A stretch of DNA of 64,000 nucleotides from Gnetum montanum (GCA_015680685.1 MNCI01025485.1:6897-70896), one strand, 5' to 3'. Shown: positions 46,575-59,066, numbered from the stretch's first letter. A program made the numbers and translations. Notes: a model not told the origin generated them from the sequence alone.

Positions 46575-47073
46575 TTCGACGGATTCGTTTCTGTTTTCCG
46601 TGTCAAGTCAAGACAGAATCTCTGCACGCCTGCACAGTGTACACACAATGCTGTCAAGCATCATGACTTTGTATCAAACGCAGAATACGAAATCTTTTTA
46701 ACTTGTATGCGCTTGTCTGAGATGGTCCAGTTGACAAACTAATGCTTTGGCGGGACTTGTTGTAACTGTTGCATATTTCAAGATTCATCAAAATCATCAA
46801 CAAGACGAAGTTGGAAAGGAAGAAGAGTATCTATGAGACAGGTGGCACCTAAACAAAAGCTGACATCGCACCCTGTTTTAATGGGACTAATTCACTGAAT
46901 TACAGCGGTGGAGATCGGAGAAAGAACACAGACATGAGTCACACGCAGATATAAATATTTGTCATTCTGGGATAGATCATAAATATTTGTCCTATCTTAA
47001 TGGAGGATTCTGACATCGAGAATCTTAATTCTTCAATCATAAAAATGATATGATCGCTAAGACACACAATGAA
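46575..47073. other. 3' flank of the Dof gene
   Basis: Mixed-composition DNA without a recognisable gene; it should contain the 3'UTR of the Dof transcript. I could not fix a single poly(A) signal. Confidence 0.4.
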
Positions 47074-48081
47074 TTAGTAATTAACATTTGGGTAATTGTG
47101 GTTGCAGAGGCGGCTGTGCCATTGCCAGTCTGCTAAGGAATTGCCACCGGGTATGGAGTTGGCCTGCGGTTGCGTCTGCTGCTGCATCATCAAAACCATG
47201 TTCATGTTCATGTGCTGCTGTGAATGAAGGGACTTTGTAAGCCTAAGCTGCTGCTGCTGCTCATCATGATCTGCTGCTGCTGCTGCAGTAGCATCGGAGG
47301 ATGTCATATAATGATAATGGTGAAGCGACGGTGATGGTAGCAGTACAGTCGAAGCGGAAGTCGGCCATGTGCGATTGTAAGTAGCAGAAGCAGCACTTGT
47401 GCCGCCATGGCTGGTGGAGTTGCAACTCCTGCTGTCCATCTCAGAAACCTGTAACGACGACGATAAATATACTTGATTCAGCTGTTGATTCTGCATCTGC
47501 ACTGCGCCTGCAGAGCCCAGCAATAATGGCGGCCACAGGGTGCTTTGCAGCACAGACAAAGATACAGGCATTGCAGGGGAAGAAACAGCGGCAGGAGGAG
47601 GAGGAGGAGGAGGAGGACGTTGATTATGATTATTGTTATGATCAGGCGGCAACATCAGCAGCAGCTCATTCTGCCATGGTTGCTGCTGCTGCTGCTGCTT
47701 GTTTGTGCCTGTGGCTGAGTTCCTGCTGCTGTTGATCTTCAATGATGATAGTAACCTGGATGATGAGGAGGATGAGGATAATGATTTGGGCGTGTGGGTC
47801 GATTTTCGGCACCCGCCACCGACGGGGATGTTTCGGAGCGTGCCGCCTTTGGTCCAGTAACGCCTGCAAGTCCTGCAGAAGTGGCGCGGCTGAGTGAGGT
47901 TGTAGTTGTTGTAGTAGCAGAACTTTGTGTTATATGAATCACATCTTGGGCACTTCACTTTCTCTGATGATGCTGCTGGCGCCGCTTCAACCCCGCTGCT
48001 ACTACTACAAGATGCCTTTTTCTGCTGCTGCTGCTGTTTGCGCTGCTGTTTTGCTCCCTCTTCATCATCGCATCCCTGCAT
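47074..48081 (-). CDS. Dof-domain zinc-finger transcription factor
   Basis: Dof proteins are plant-specific nuclear factors that bind AAAG sites in promoters. The product is 335 aa when started at the Met of MQGCDDEEG (48081-48079). That start is chosen because a splice acceptor (CAG at 48101-48099) lies just upstream and an in-frame TAG follows it in the spliced leader. The Dof domain spans about residues 42-93: CPRC and CRTC supply Cys44, 47, 69 and 72 with the exact C-x2-C-x21-C-x2-C spacing, followed by [21 protein letters not shown]. The N-terminus is Gln/Lys-rich. The C-terminal two thirds hold runs of Ser, Gln, Pro, Ala and Met/Asn coded largely by CAG-type repeats, typical of activation regions. 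A WPPLLLG stretch and the end [17 protein letters not shown] are its other landmarks. I cannot name the subfamily. A longer start at 48132 exists but would need the acceptor to be unused. Confidence 0.93.
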   Translation of the reverse strand: MQGCDDEEGAKQQRKQQQQQKKASCSSSSGVEAAPAASSEKVKCPRCDSYNTKFCYYNNYNLTQPRHFCRTCRRYWTKGGTLRNIPVGGGCRKSTHTPKSLSSSSSSSRLLSSLKINSSRNSATGTNKQQQQQQPWQNELLLMLPPDHNNNHNQRPPPPPPPPAAVSSPAMPVSLSVLQSTLWPPLLLGSAGAVQMQNQQLNQVYLSSSLQVSEMDSRSCNSTSHGGTSAASATYNRTWPTSASTVLLPSPSLHHYHYMTSSDATAAAAADHDEQQQQLRLTKSLHSQQHMNMNMVLMMQQQTQPQANSIPGGNSLADWQWHSRLCNHNYPNVNY

Positions 48082-48098
48082 CCTCGTAACTAAGATGC

Positions 48099-48634
48099 CT
48101 GAATGTAAGAAGCTAATAAGACACAGTCCCATGTTCGAATTATTTGAAAAGACATTAAGCTTATCCTATGTAAACGGGAAAACTTAAAAATGAGGCTTAA
48201 GTTTGTTAACCAACATCCTCTTTCAGGCAGTCCTTGATCTTGGATCAAGCAGTACAAAAGCTTTGCGTATCAAATTCTCGTCTCTTATAGTGCGCATAAT
48301 ATATATTACAAAAAAAGCTTAGTGTTTGGGCAGGGATTTGATAAATTTGTTGGGGTGGATACCTAGCTATTAAACTACAAAAATTGCACTGTTTGGAAGA
48401 TCTCTTGGGAGGTTAGACCTATTAGATCTTTTCCAGACAGCTTTCATACCCAAAATCTTCTGCAAAATAGCAAATCCATGAAGAAACCAAGGATAAAGAA
48501 AAACTTACCAAAAACTTCCTGCAGAAGCTACGCAGAACTTGGCCGATCCGGAGATATGTGGAAAAGGTGGATGGACTAGGACTATTGTTGATACAAATAG
48601 TGCCGACCAGTGAGATGGGCCTCCATGAATGCAA
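48099..48634 (-). promoter_or_regulatory. Probable 5'UTR intron and upstream ORF of the Dof gene
   Basis: A consensus donor (G/GTAAGT, 48508-48503) and an acceptor after a T-rich stretch (TTCTTACATTCAG, ending 48099) define a 410-bp intron. Exon 1 then ends at 48509. It contains an ATG at 48634 that runs 42 codons to the junction and stops two codons into exon 2 (GCA TCT TAG), giving an upstream ORF of 44 codons ending just before the main ATG. Splicing is inferred from the sites only. Confidence 0.55.
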
Positions 48635-48639
48635 ATTTA

Positions 48640-50033
48640 GGTTTAGGTTTGTATGACGGTGCCTGCTGAATGGAAGTTAAGCTAAGCCAGGAAGTCTACA
48701 GGCCAGGGCAGCTCATAATCATGGGTGGGGTTGGAATATGGGTGAGAGATATCAGATATGGATGTTCCTGAAATATCAGAATACGAACAGAAAGCGGGTG
48801 AAAGCTCGTGACGAGTGGGTGGGGGCCGGGCGTGACAGCACCTGATGAGGAGGAGGAGGAGGAGGAGGTCTCGGCTTTTTACCCGTGAGACGTGGGCTTG
48901 ATTCCTTTATTCATGTTTGCTGTCTCCTGTTTGCCATTGTTCATGCGAAGAAAGAAAAGATGCAAAAACTGCAAATAATTAGGCTGCACCAGTTTTGCTG
49001 CATCCCTCAACTAACTCATCACATGCTTACCATTCCACAGCTGTTGCACAAGAAAGGAAGAAACTGAAGAAGAAGAAGAAGATGGAGAAAAATGAACATT
49101 GCAAATAATGGAACGGTGGCCGTCAGTCCAATCACTCCAAACTCGGGTGGTTGCTACCAACTGAATAAGTCACAGGCTGAAGAATCCATCCATCCGTTCA
49201 TTCATAAGCCAAGCCTGTGACTGTGAGGTGCATGTTTAGGGTGTGTCGGTGGGTCTACGTAAACCTTGCGTTTTGGGTATTGGTCCTTCTGCAGTTTAAC
49301 GTTTGCAGATAATCATTGCCCTCTTCCCTGTTTCATCTCCTTCCCATCCTCTTTTATGTGATGGAAACCGTCGTTGCCGAGACGTCACACAGCTAATAGT
49401 CACCTTAGTCTCGGATTAGTATCAAACCACTCTTGCTTCAGCAACACTCTGCCTCAAATGAACGTAACAATAATAAATTTTGCAATTTTAAAAGATATTT
49501 CCAATTCACGTAGCTAGAAAGCAGAACGTCCGTTCTCTGATAACTTGAACTTTTGTTTCTGAAAATACATTATCACATTAACTTTTTGCTTATATAGCTG
49601 TATCTAAAACTTTATGCATCTCATACGTGGCTATATGTTCAGATCGTTGAAAGCTAGGTTTTAAAGCAGGTAGTCAAATTTGATGGGAAAGATCTTCCAT
49701 GTTTCTTTAAAATAATTAATAAAAATCCTTGGCTATATACCTTGGAAATTGCCTATGAAAATCGTCATAATAGTGTCGTTATTCCATTAACTTGGGGTTA
49801 TCCTTTGAAGGCAAATTTGAAAATGTTAAAAGAAATACTTTTAATTATTAAAATATAACCTTTGAAAATATTTCTATGATCGGGAAAAATTGCAAAAGCA
49901 TTGTAATGGCTAAATCTTTGAAATAAGTTTAAGAAAAAGAATAATAGTTTGTCTTTTTTAACACCACAAGTTTTTCCTTTGCGTAATTCCTAAAACAAAT
50001 TTTTAACAATATTTACTCCTAAGATATATAGTC
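48640..50033 (-). other. Upstream region of the Dof gene, then AT-rich sequence
   Basis: 48640-49440 has balanced composition and no transposon similarity I can see; it is probably the Dof promoter. It contains a (GGA)n run at about 48847-48868. From 49440 to 50033 the DNA is AT-rich and holds no recognisable gene. Confidence 0.4.
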
Positions 50034-50185
50034 AAATCAAATTTGGAGTGATAGTAAGGTGTTTGTTTCTCAAGTTATAAGATATGGGTTCAAGCAAGTG
50101 CATAGTTACTCAATAAAGGTTAGGCTTTATTTCATCCATTACACTCTTAGAACCCTCCCTTAGTGGGACTAGCATTGAGACTCTA
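50034..50185 (+). mobile_element. SINE copy, same family as in the RIN4-like gene
   Basis: It begins TTTGGAGTGATAGTAAGGTG (A-box region), followed by GATATGGGTTCAAGC (B-box region), in the same order and spacing as the copy at 29408. No target-site duplication is clear. Confidence 0.65.
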
Positions 50186-50199
50186 GAACCCTACCTTAG

Positions 50200-51480
50200 T
50201 GGATTTAATTTTTTTTCAGTAGATCTAATTTTTCTTTCTTCAGTTTTTCTTTTATAGATTTGATCTTTCTAGAATTCCCCTATGGGGGGTTTTCAAATTA
50301 CCTTCAATTTCTTTAACCAATGCCAAAATTTGGACTTCTTCTATTGATGTGGACATTTCTCTTAATTTTGAGAATGTAGATTTACAAGTTGGTGAGCAAA
50401 GGCTTGAGATGCCTTCTACTAATGTTGATGTAACTAAGACACCTAATTTTATTTTCCCTAATGATGTATATGAATCATTAGTAGTTAATTTTACATCATG
50501 ATATATGTTCATTCAAATTTTGAGTGGCCTTTCTTGTAATCGAAGCTTTGCTTCACATTTAAATGATGTGATGCAAAAACATGACATTCAAGTCATTTAT
50601 GCTAAGTATTACTCTCATTTTTTACTTCTTATTGAACTAATTAATGCTTCAATAATGTAGCATGCCCTAGATATAGGGTTATTTATACATAAGTATGTAC
50701 TATTGATTATTTGTAAGTGTACTTTAGATTTTGATGTCATATCTAAAGAATATTCTAAAGTTCTATGTTTGTTGAGTTATTTAATCTTTTATTGATTTTT
50801 TAAGAAAGTTGAGCAAGAGATTGTTAGTCTTTTTGGTCCTATTAAGCATATGGAATCTATTTTTTTATGAATTGGTTCTTGTATATTTTTTATGGAAATT
50901 AATATTGTTAATCACAAAAACAAATTGGTTATAAGCAATTAAGAAAAATTATATTCAGCCAATTAGATATTATAATCTTTCTAATTCTTGCAACTTTCAT
51001 CATCATAAGAATAATTTTTTAATGCTTGTCATTTTCTACTTAAGAAAAAAGATGCTATAAAAGAGAAAAAAAAATGTGAAATTGAGGATAGAACAAAATA
51101 ATTTGAAGTTGAAGATACAAAAAATCAAGTTACTAGCAATGATAAGAATGATCAAATGACAATGAAGAAACTAGAGAAGAAAGAATCTTTTGTAAATATT
51201 TTTTCTAGAGAAAGTGTTGATCAATGTAAATAGATAGCTTATAAAGAAAATATTTTCTCTTTTAACAAGAATATTGCTAACTCAAAGATTAAAACTTATA
51301 TTAAGAAGTGGACTCACATTAATGACAAAGAATGTTAACATGAGATTAATTATATGGGTAATTTATGTTGTCACTTCTCATTGAATATTCTTCTCCTACC
51401 AAAGTTGGTGTTTCACCCAAGCTTTCTATTGTTACCTTGATTGCTTTTACTATTTTAAATTCAGGTAGGAATATTTAAAG
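50200..51480 (+). pseudogene. Degraded LINE ORF1
   Basis: In broken frames I read QEIVSLFGPIKHMESI (near 50815-50860), parallel to the ERDIVSTLGPI stretch of the LINE ORF1 at 36540, and then NSCNFHHHKNNFLMLV (near 50985-51030) where that ORF has its zinc knuckle; the second and last Cys are lost here. It is very AT-rich and full of stops. The pol part is absent. Confidence 0.55.
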
Positions 51481-51639
51481 TGACATAAATGTTGTTAGAA
51501 CTAGGATCATTCTCGCTACTAACAATTAAATTTTCTTTCTTGATTGTTCAAAGCATTATGTTAACTCTAGTTCTCTTGTTGGAATGTTTATGTGGCACAT
51601 ACATACTCAACGCTGACAACTTACAATCATACTTAGTCA

Positions 51640-52313
51640 TGGTTTGTTTGCCCTACTAGAGACGATAGAACTCATCTACTTTCACCTTTACGTACTCCAA
51701 AGAAATATAATGCTCCTTAAAAGTAAGAAGAAAATCACTCTAATTAACATCATAATCCTCCTAGTGAAATGCCTTTTCATGAATAGCCCACCAATGACTA
51801 GTAGAACCCTTGAATTGGTAAGTTGCTAATCAAGTTTATTGCATGGAATAGCCCATCATCTCAAAGATCTTCATGACCTGCTCCAACCACTTCATTGCAA
51901 TAGTAGGATCCTCCTTGCCCTAAAAGGTAAGTGGTCCAACTTATGGAATTATGTCATAAGCTCATGCTCCATTAGTCTTCCACCATCACTACCTCTCCAT
52001 GAAGCAACATCCATTAACAACAAGTTTGAGTTCTTCTCCATATGCTAACAAATAAAACTATAATAGATAACAATTGATATCAACTTGGTTGATCACCTCA
52101 TTCGTGGTAAGAATAGGAGTAGGATTAAGAGGCTCCACTCAAGGATCTGTTATGGGCTTCTTTGTTTGATCAAGAATGGGATCAAGTGTTGGAGTTGGGT
52201 TTTTAGGTCCAACATCTACCCTTCTACCACAACCATGTCCACCTTTAGCACTTGCCATCATTGGACATAACCACTCAAAATGAGGAAATCATCAAATCTA
52301 TGCTTTGATATCA
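51640..52313 (-). pseudogene. Gypsy (chromovirus-type) gag remnant with primer-binding site
   Basis: On the minus strand near 51965-51850 the readable piece is KLDHLPF, then, after a frame change, AMKWLEQVMKIFEMMGYSM. This fits the LGPPTFxGxxDPxxAxxWLxxxEKIF pattern of chromovirus gag proteins. At 52301-52313 the minus strand reads TGATATCAAAGCA, a changed form of the tRNA-iMet PBS TGGTATCAGAGC. The rest of the element (pol) is missing to the left. Confidence 0.65.
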
Positions 52314-55000
52314 GTTTATAACACCATTCTTTCTAGCCTTAGGTTAGAGAGCATTATGATCGGTATAGAACCCCTAACAAATGATTGGTTATGGAAAGAG
52401 AAACTAAAAATTGAAATGAATTAATGAAGTGATAAGAAAGAAAAAGGAAATACTATGAAGCCATGATCAAAGAGAAAAAATAAATATTAATATTGAAAAA
52501 ATAATCAAAATATAATTAGTTACATGAATATATAGAAATGACTAAAAGATAATACCAATTGAAAAATAGATAGTGAAATATAAATATAAAAATGTGAAAT
52601 ATAATCATAAATATCTAATAGCACTAAAACTTGTTTAGTCATACATAAAATATCTGTAATCCAAATACATAATGAATGAAAAAGAATAATCTATTATAGG
52701 TCTAAAAAATAAGCAAGTATAAAATCCAAAGATTAACAACAAACATTAAAGGAATCTCCTTGCTTCACCTAGCCTTGGTGACCTAAAAATAAGAGATGAT
52801 GATTAGTATACACTAAGTGAGAAACCCTGGCATCTTCTTTAGTTGATTTGAAGCAAGTCTCATGGTGGCTAGGTGAAGGCATGTTGGCCTGTAAGACAAG
52901 TCAGTAGGCACAAACAATACAATCATCATATATTGATTTGAACATCAACAAAATCTAACTAAATTGATTTATCTACTCCACCTATCAACCTGTAAACAAA
53001 GAGACTAGCATGCATTACACCCATTTTTAAAGGTGTGAATTGTTGTCATGTGTGTTTTCCAATTTTCAGACCAAATACCAAACAAAGTGGCAAACTACCA
53101 TGTGCATGGATTTATTATTGTCCTAAACCAAACCATTAGTAATAGAGGCATCACCCAGCACTCACCTCTAATGCTCTAGAGCTATTGAACAAAGGAATTG
53201 ATGAACCATAGATCATCCTCTCTTGTAGGAGCCACACTAATGCATCCCTATAAGGATCAAATATTAAACATCTCTAGGGAGCTCATCTTTAATTGACCAT
53301 TTAACTCGATGCTAGCTCTTGATAATCAACATCCATATGAGCATCCAAATAAGTACAAATCAAATGTTGATAGTGGAAGGATGTAATGAATAACTAACAA
53401 GTCCAATCAATTCGAAGGCTTTAACAATTGACTTTAAGATTAAAAGAAACAAACCAACATAGTCTAGGTCTAATAAACAATATCGAATGACACTTAATTC
53501 CATTGAAATGTGGTGAACTAAGCTCCTATGGTAAGATAGATTTGAGAATGATAAAACCGGGAGTTTACAACCTCACCATGATCTCACTACAACCCATGAT
53601 GATTGATCATGGTTTAACCATGATTTGTGATTTTCCCAAAAAAGCCACTGGTAGAAACTATGACAAAAACATTTGACCACTATTTGGTCATGACATGATG
53701 ATGACCCATGATGGATATACCATGACTTTATCATGACTTGCGGTTCATACAAAATCTTAAGAAATGACTCAAAATGATAAAAATAGTAAGGAAGGCTTGA
53801 TCAAAACTTCACACCTTGATAATCACTGGTGGAATTATAAGTTTTTACAAAAAAAAAAAAACTAGAAAATGGGAAAAGTGGCTTAGGATTGACCAAGACC
53901 TTACCAGAACCTATGGTAAAAGACCATGACATAATCACAACTAATGGTTAGCATCGGCAATCTTATTATGAAACATAGGTAACTCATGGTTTTAGTGCAA
54001 ATCCTGAAAAGATAAAAAATAACAATAAAGAACCTCAGAATGATTAGTAATTGACATGAGATGTTGGAAATACCATTGAAACAACTTAACAAATGTAAAT
54101 GGATACCCAAACTAAGTGTAAAGAGACAAAAAAAATGATATCATGAAAAGGAGTCCAAACCCTAGGTAAGATCGATGAAAACTTGTAAAATGATAAGGAA
54201 TCAAAATTTTATAAAATGGTTAAAACCTAACTAAATCTATAATGAGATGAACATATTGGCATCAAGATATGAATCTAATGAGTAATACCTAAACCCAAAA
54301 TAGTTGATATGATATTTCTTGCAAATCTTCTTTCCCCAAAATTGGTAAAAACCACCAAAATTAAAATAGAAAATAAATAGTAAATTAATCATAGAAATCA
54401 AGTAATTTACTCAAGCAAAGTAATACCAAAATCTTGGCATAATCGACATAGATCTAAAGAAATATAACAAAACCCACCCTACACTACATATGCACAAAAC
54501 CTACAAACCAAAACAATTAGGAAAAAGTACCAAGATAACTTACTTGGAAAATCAAAGAACGAATTCACAAGCATCATAAAAACTCAATCAAATTCTCTTG
54601 TATAGCCATGCACATGAACCAACAAAGCTCAACCCATTACCCCAAGCCTTCAATTTAGCAGAGCTTTTGTGTTCAAGAAAAATGGATGCTAAAGTGTTTG
54701 GTTGAGTGGAGTGTAGGGTTTTTATGGGAATTTTACTGAAAAATTCCATGTAGCAAAATTATCTAAATTTCTAAAAATTAAAATACAATAAAAAAAATTC
54801 TATCAGAAAACCTATTGTAATGTATGCAACCTTCCAAAAAGTTGAAAAGCATCCTAAAACCATCAGAATTTGAAATGACACATTTCACAATAATATATTT
54901 AGTAAAATTAATACATTGCACATCCAAAAATCTATCCATACTATCACAATCCAATGCCACACCCATATCATAGCTTCCATGAGAACCCTGCCAAATTGAT
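52314..55000 (-). mobile_element. Probable long LTR of the chromovirus-type element
   Basis: It abuts the PBS, so the sequence on the right should be its 5' LTR. A segment near 52795-52835 resembles one near 56400-56435 in the neighbouring copy. The right end is not defined. A minus-strand TATA-like stretch lies near 54715. AT-rich, no open frame with a recognised domain. Confidence 0.35.
53575..53750. repeat. Array of CCATGA/TCATGG motifs
   Basis: Within about 175 bp there are over ten occurrences of ATGATG, CCATGA or TCATGG in both orientations, giving many short inverted repeats. Position within the presumed LTR suggests a U3-type motif array. Confidence 0.55.
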
Positions 55001-55435
55001 TTACTAGATTAGTGCATACTAACTATAAAAACATAATTAAACAATCCAAGAGAATTAAATACATATAAGACTAAAATATAAGGATGAAATCTATTTATCT
55101 AATAAGCATACTCAAATCATAGCATAACATTTGAGCAATGTAAAACACAAAGCATAAGAACAACTAAATTAGTCCAAGCATCCAAAAATATGGTTTTTTA
55201 CATTTAGGATTTGCATGTTTAAGAAGAAAATATTGATGGTAAGGTTTATCCTATTTTGCATAATTTCCCAAGTGAATAATTTGTTTTATGATTTAAATAC
55301 TTTCTATTTTAATTTTTTAGTTTACATCTAAGTAGAGCTTTAAGTAGGCTACTTATTTTGGCAACTTGAATATTGATGTGGAACATAATTACCGAGCTTA
55401 AAATATATTTAATAAAACCTAATTACCTAGCTATA
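55001..55435. other. Unassigned AT-rich sequence
   Basis: No gene or defined repeat seen. Confidence 0.4.
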
Positions 55436-55605
55436 ACAGGGACCTTGATTTGGAGTAATAATAAGGTGCTTGTTTTTAAGGTTAGAAGACTTGGGTTTGA
55501 GCCTATACCTAGCCTATTCAAAAACTTATGCTTTTGCTCATCCATGAATCCTCTTAATTTTCTTCTTGACAGGATGAGCATTAAGGCTCTAGGTAATGTT
55601 AGTAT
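55436..55605 (+). mobile_element. SINE copy, same family as in the RIN4-like gene
   Basis: It starts CAGGGACCTTGATTTGGAG, has TAATAATAAGGTGCTTGTTT where the copy at 29408 has its A-box region, and GGGTTTGAGCC as B-box. Its tail contains GGATGAGCATTAAGG, shared with the others. No clear target-site duplication. Confidence 0.7.
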
Positions 55606-55639
55606 CCTTCCAACTCTTTACATTATCCTTAACCTACCA

Positions 55640-56132
55640 TCAACAATGTATACTCTTTAGTTGATGTATTGCCAATCTAATTTTCTGCATTGCTAAATAA
55701 CCCATTACTTTGAAGGCCTTCTTAATCTTCTTAAGCCACTTTATAGCCATTATTGAGTCCTTCACGTCATCAAAAGTAGGTGGCCCAAGCTTATGAAATT
55801 ATTCCATAAGCTTCTTTATAATTAGATGCCTACTACTTTCTATTTCACTTCCATTAGTGGAAAAAGTTACTAGAGCCTTCTCAGTCTATTACCTCAGAAA
55901 ATCCAACAAATACCTATTAATATCTATGTGATTGATCATGGGATTTTCTATTTAAGTAGGAACATGGGATGCTAGAGTGTGCACATTTGGTCTAGCAGTG
56001 TGATTTGAAGTTTGATTTGAATTCAAATGCAAGCCCATACCTATAGGATTCCTACAAGTCCGACCATCTACCATCACTACACTACAAGCCATGATTTATT
56101 AGGTGCTCTTGGAATCTATTCTTTGATACTAA
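55640..56132 (-). pseudogene. Second chromovirus-type gag remnant with primer-binding site
   Basis: The minus strand near 55810-55690 reads HKLGPPTFDDVKDSIMAIKW, then LKKIKKAFKVMGYLAMQK, a better-kept version of the gag stretch at 51850-51965. The PBS remnant (TTAGTATCAAAG on the minus strand) is at 56121-56132. Both copies have the same orientation and are about 3.8 kb apart. Confidence 0.7.
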
Positions 56133-56639
56133 CTTGTAGCACCCTCCTAACCAACCTAGGCTAGAAAGGTATTATGTAAAGGCCAATAGTGAATAAGAAG
56201 CTAGATATAATGATGCTAACAAGTCATAGAAACAAGCACATGTACAAAATATCATAAGCATGAAAAATACAACTCACTAAATAAACACATAGAGGCTATA
56301 AAATAAATCTTTAAATCATAATATAATATTTATTATGCAACATCCTTTAGCTACTTCAACAAGTTGCAAACTCATGTAGCATTAATATGTAAAAGAAAAG
56401 AAGAATTAACATACATTAAGTGGAAAATCTTTATCACCTTCCTTATGCAACATAAGAATAAGAATAATGAAATAAGAAACTTAAGTATGGACAATAGACT
56501 TGCACTACATGTCAATATGGATGTATATGCAAACATCCATCATCCATATGGTCCATTCAGAGGACAAAACTAATCATAAAAACTAACTAAATGATATCCA
56601 AATCACAAACCAAGTCCAAATGAAGGATACCAAATCCCT
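56133..56639 (-). mobile_element. Chromovirus-type LTR fragment
   Basis: It follows the PBS and shares a stretch (near 56400-56435) with the presumed LTR at 52314. It is cut off near 56640 by the plus-strand Athila-like LTR. Confidence 0.45.
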
Positions 56640-57769
56640 TTCCTTACCACTTCACATTCGATGTCGGGTATCCAATGTTAGAGCCCAGATGCGATGTTGG
56701 ATATTCGATGTCGCGGGGTATATGCTAGCCTATAAATATAGTGCTTTGGCTCATGATTTTTATCAATTTTTGTCATAGTTAGCAAAGCTCTTGTAGTTTG
56801 TTTTCTCTAGAGTTAGAATATTTTCTGAGTACCTGCAATAGGAGCAAAGCTCTTGTAGTTTGTTTTCTCTAGAGTTAGAATATTTTCTGAGTACCTGCAA
56901 TAGGAGCAAAGCTCTTGTAGTTTGTTTTCTCTAGAGTTAGAATATTTTCTGAGTACCTGCAATAGGAGCAAAGCTCTTGTAGTTTGTTTTCTCTAGAGTT
57001 AGAATATTTTCTGAGTACCTGCAATAGGAGCAAAGCTCTTGTAGTTTGTTTTCTCTAGAGTTAGAATATTTTTTGAGTACCTGCAATAGGAGCAAAGCTC
57101 TTGTAGTTTTTTTCTCTAGAGTTAGAATATTTTCTAAGTGCCCACAGTAGGAGTTTGAGTGTGTACGAATCTTTTTTCGAACACTGATGTACCTGAGTGT
57201 AGTAGTGTGATGGGAATAAAAATGAACTCTTTTGATAATCCTTGTAGCACTGGGAATAGATTAATGTTTCCTTTAATGCATTTTATTTTCATACACCTAC
57301 TATAATGCATTTAAACTAAGCAATTAATTTCTAGTTGTTAATGAACACAAGCATGACCACTTTGAGCATACATATAGTGTTTGGTAACCCAAAAATGCTT
57401 AACGTTTGGTAGCCCAGTAGTGTTATATGTGTTTAGGATGTGTTCAGGAAAGTGGAACGGGTACTTGTATTAGGCTAGCTAGGTAGTAGAAAAATTAGAT
57501 CCTAAATTACTCTACCTTTCATTATTGTTGTAGGAGATTAAATTTATAAATCCTAAAAAGATAAAAATCATGTACCTCAGTTACACTTAAACCATATCTT
57601 TGAGCTTCACACATGTAGTTGGGAAGACAACGAACATTCTCAATGTCAATTTCACTTTCTAGAAGAACTAGTGCACTAGAGAACTATAGGTCCACAGAAT
57701 TCAATCGGATCATGTGTAAACACCTTAGTGATTCATATGGTTGGATGTAGCCGTACCTCGTCGCTCATC
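56640..57769 (+). mobile_element. Athila-like LTR (copy D), 5' LTR
   Basis: It is the reverse-orientation relative of copy C. It begins around CACATTCGATGTCGGGTATC, has CCTATAAATATAGTGC (TATA box) at 56732-56747 and ends CGTCGCTCATC at 57769, just before a PBS. GATGTCG-type motifs lie upstream of the TATA box. At about 1.13 kb it is longer than the 829-bp copy C because of an internal 62-bp repeat. The exact 5' end is uncertain. Confidence 0.8.
56781..57152 (+). repeat. 62-bp repeat, six copies, inside LTR copy D
   Basis: Units beginning AGCAAAGCTCTTGTAG start at 56781, 56843, 56905, 56967, 57029 and 57091, a constant 62-bp period. The first four are essentially identical; the fifth has one change and the sixth several, and it matches the single unit of copy C best. 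The array lies 35-400 bp after the TATA box, in what should be the transcribed R/U5 part. Confidence 0.95.
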
Positions 57770-57790
57770 TTTAGTGCCGTTGCTGAGGAT
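57770..57790 (+). other. Primer-binding site of the plus-strand Athila-like element
   Basis: TTTAGTGCCGTTGCTGAGGA directly after the LTR is a mutated form of the GGCGCCGTTGCCGGGGA site of Athila-type elements and the partner of the reversed site at 3167. Confidence 0.75.
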
Positions 57791-57939
57791 CTTTTGGTTG
57801 TTTAGTGCACTATCTAGGATTGATTGGAAATCATTCAAAATAGTTGGAACAAACTTGAGAGTCATATCATATTTTACAATTACTACAAAAAAATTTCAAA
57901 GCACACTATGTTTTTTATCATCTAATTAAAAATGTTTTC

Positions 57940-59065
57940 TTCTCACAGGAGTGCTTCTCTCCCTAAGTCTAATGGAGCTCATTAGCCAGTGCCTAAAAAA
58001 TATCGAATGATATATGCTCATCTTGATGAGTATGTATGTAATTTCACCTTCATCATACAATAGGAGGAACAATTGTGGTGGCATGACATGGAGGGCAACA
58101 TTGTGTTACCACCTAATTGATTTGTTCCTGCAATGCTTCACCAAATGCTTATCTGTTTAGGTCTTCAAGAACATCATGTTGAGTATGTTGTGCAAGACAA
58201 TGATGCTAGGGATTATTGTCCAATTAAGGTACAACATCTTCAGGATTTCCAGTTAGAACAATGCCATGAATTTGTGAAGGGAAAAGGATTTAATGATTCC
58301 CCATTCTTGTTGTACCAAAATGATGGTGGAAAACCCTTCTCTAGGGGTTTTCCATTCAGTGAAATTCCTCTCTTTGTCTTTGGTGATGGAGGTTAAAACT
58401 AGAACTTACAGTCCAAAATTCACAATCCTGGTTCTAGTAAGAATGGATCCAATGATAAAATAGGATCCAAAGAGCCAACTCAAGGCAAGGATGTGGACAA
58501 GAAACAAGATTGTGATCATGGCTGTAATCGCTGAAGAGGTGGTAGCAGGCACCGTGATGGTGCTAGTCATCATTCCTCTTCACCTTTGTCATCATCATAT
58601 TCTTCTTCTAGCTCTGATCACAATTGTAGAAGGCAAGACCATGATGGAGGTGACCAAAATGGTCGATGGGACCAAAATGATCGAAGGGACTGTTGGGAAA
58701 GGCAAGATCAAGGGTGCTGACATTCAAGAGAGACACATCGCTATGAATGAAGGGGTAGCAAAGGTCATTGTAGGCATCAAAATCAAGGCCTCGATGAGCC
58801 ATTGCTTGCTACTTGAAGTATGCTAAAAATTGCAGAGGTAGTATAAATTCCAATAAGGCACTTGAAGGATAGCTATATCAAAGGGTTAGACATGAATAAT
58901 ATTCCTCACTTCGAAGGGGGATATAACTTAGATCCGTAGAATTATCTCCAAGATTTTCAAGATGCATGTGCTTTGCAAGACATAGAGAATGAGTGGCAAA
59001 AACTTAAGTTATTCCCAAGGATACTCATCAAAGAAGCAGAGAACTGGTACCGATCCTTAGAAGTA
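57940..59065 (+). pseudogene. Athila-like gag, N-terminal part, degraded
   Basis: It contains EEQLWWHDMEGN, an open frame 58133-58396 with CHEFVKGKGFNDSPFLLYQN, then SSKNGSND, a Ser/His/Asp-rich low-complexity stretch, and KLKLFPRILIKEAENWY-type sequence at 58995-59050. It matches the minus-strand gag at 23700-24495 and also supplies the N-terminal part missing there. Homology stops at about 59065, where minus-strand sequence of another element begins. Confidence 0.8.
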
Positions 59066-59066
59066 G

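Noticed and set aside
47397..47735. Plus-strand open frame with acidic and Ala runs
   Set aside because: It is the mirror of CAG-type repeats in the Dof coding sequence.
48422..48634. 70-codon frame as a coding first exon of the Dof protein
   Set aside because: Joining it at the good splice sites gives a TAG two codons into exon 2, so it can only be an upstream ORF.
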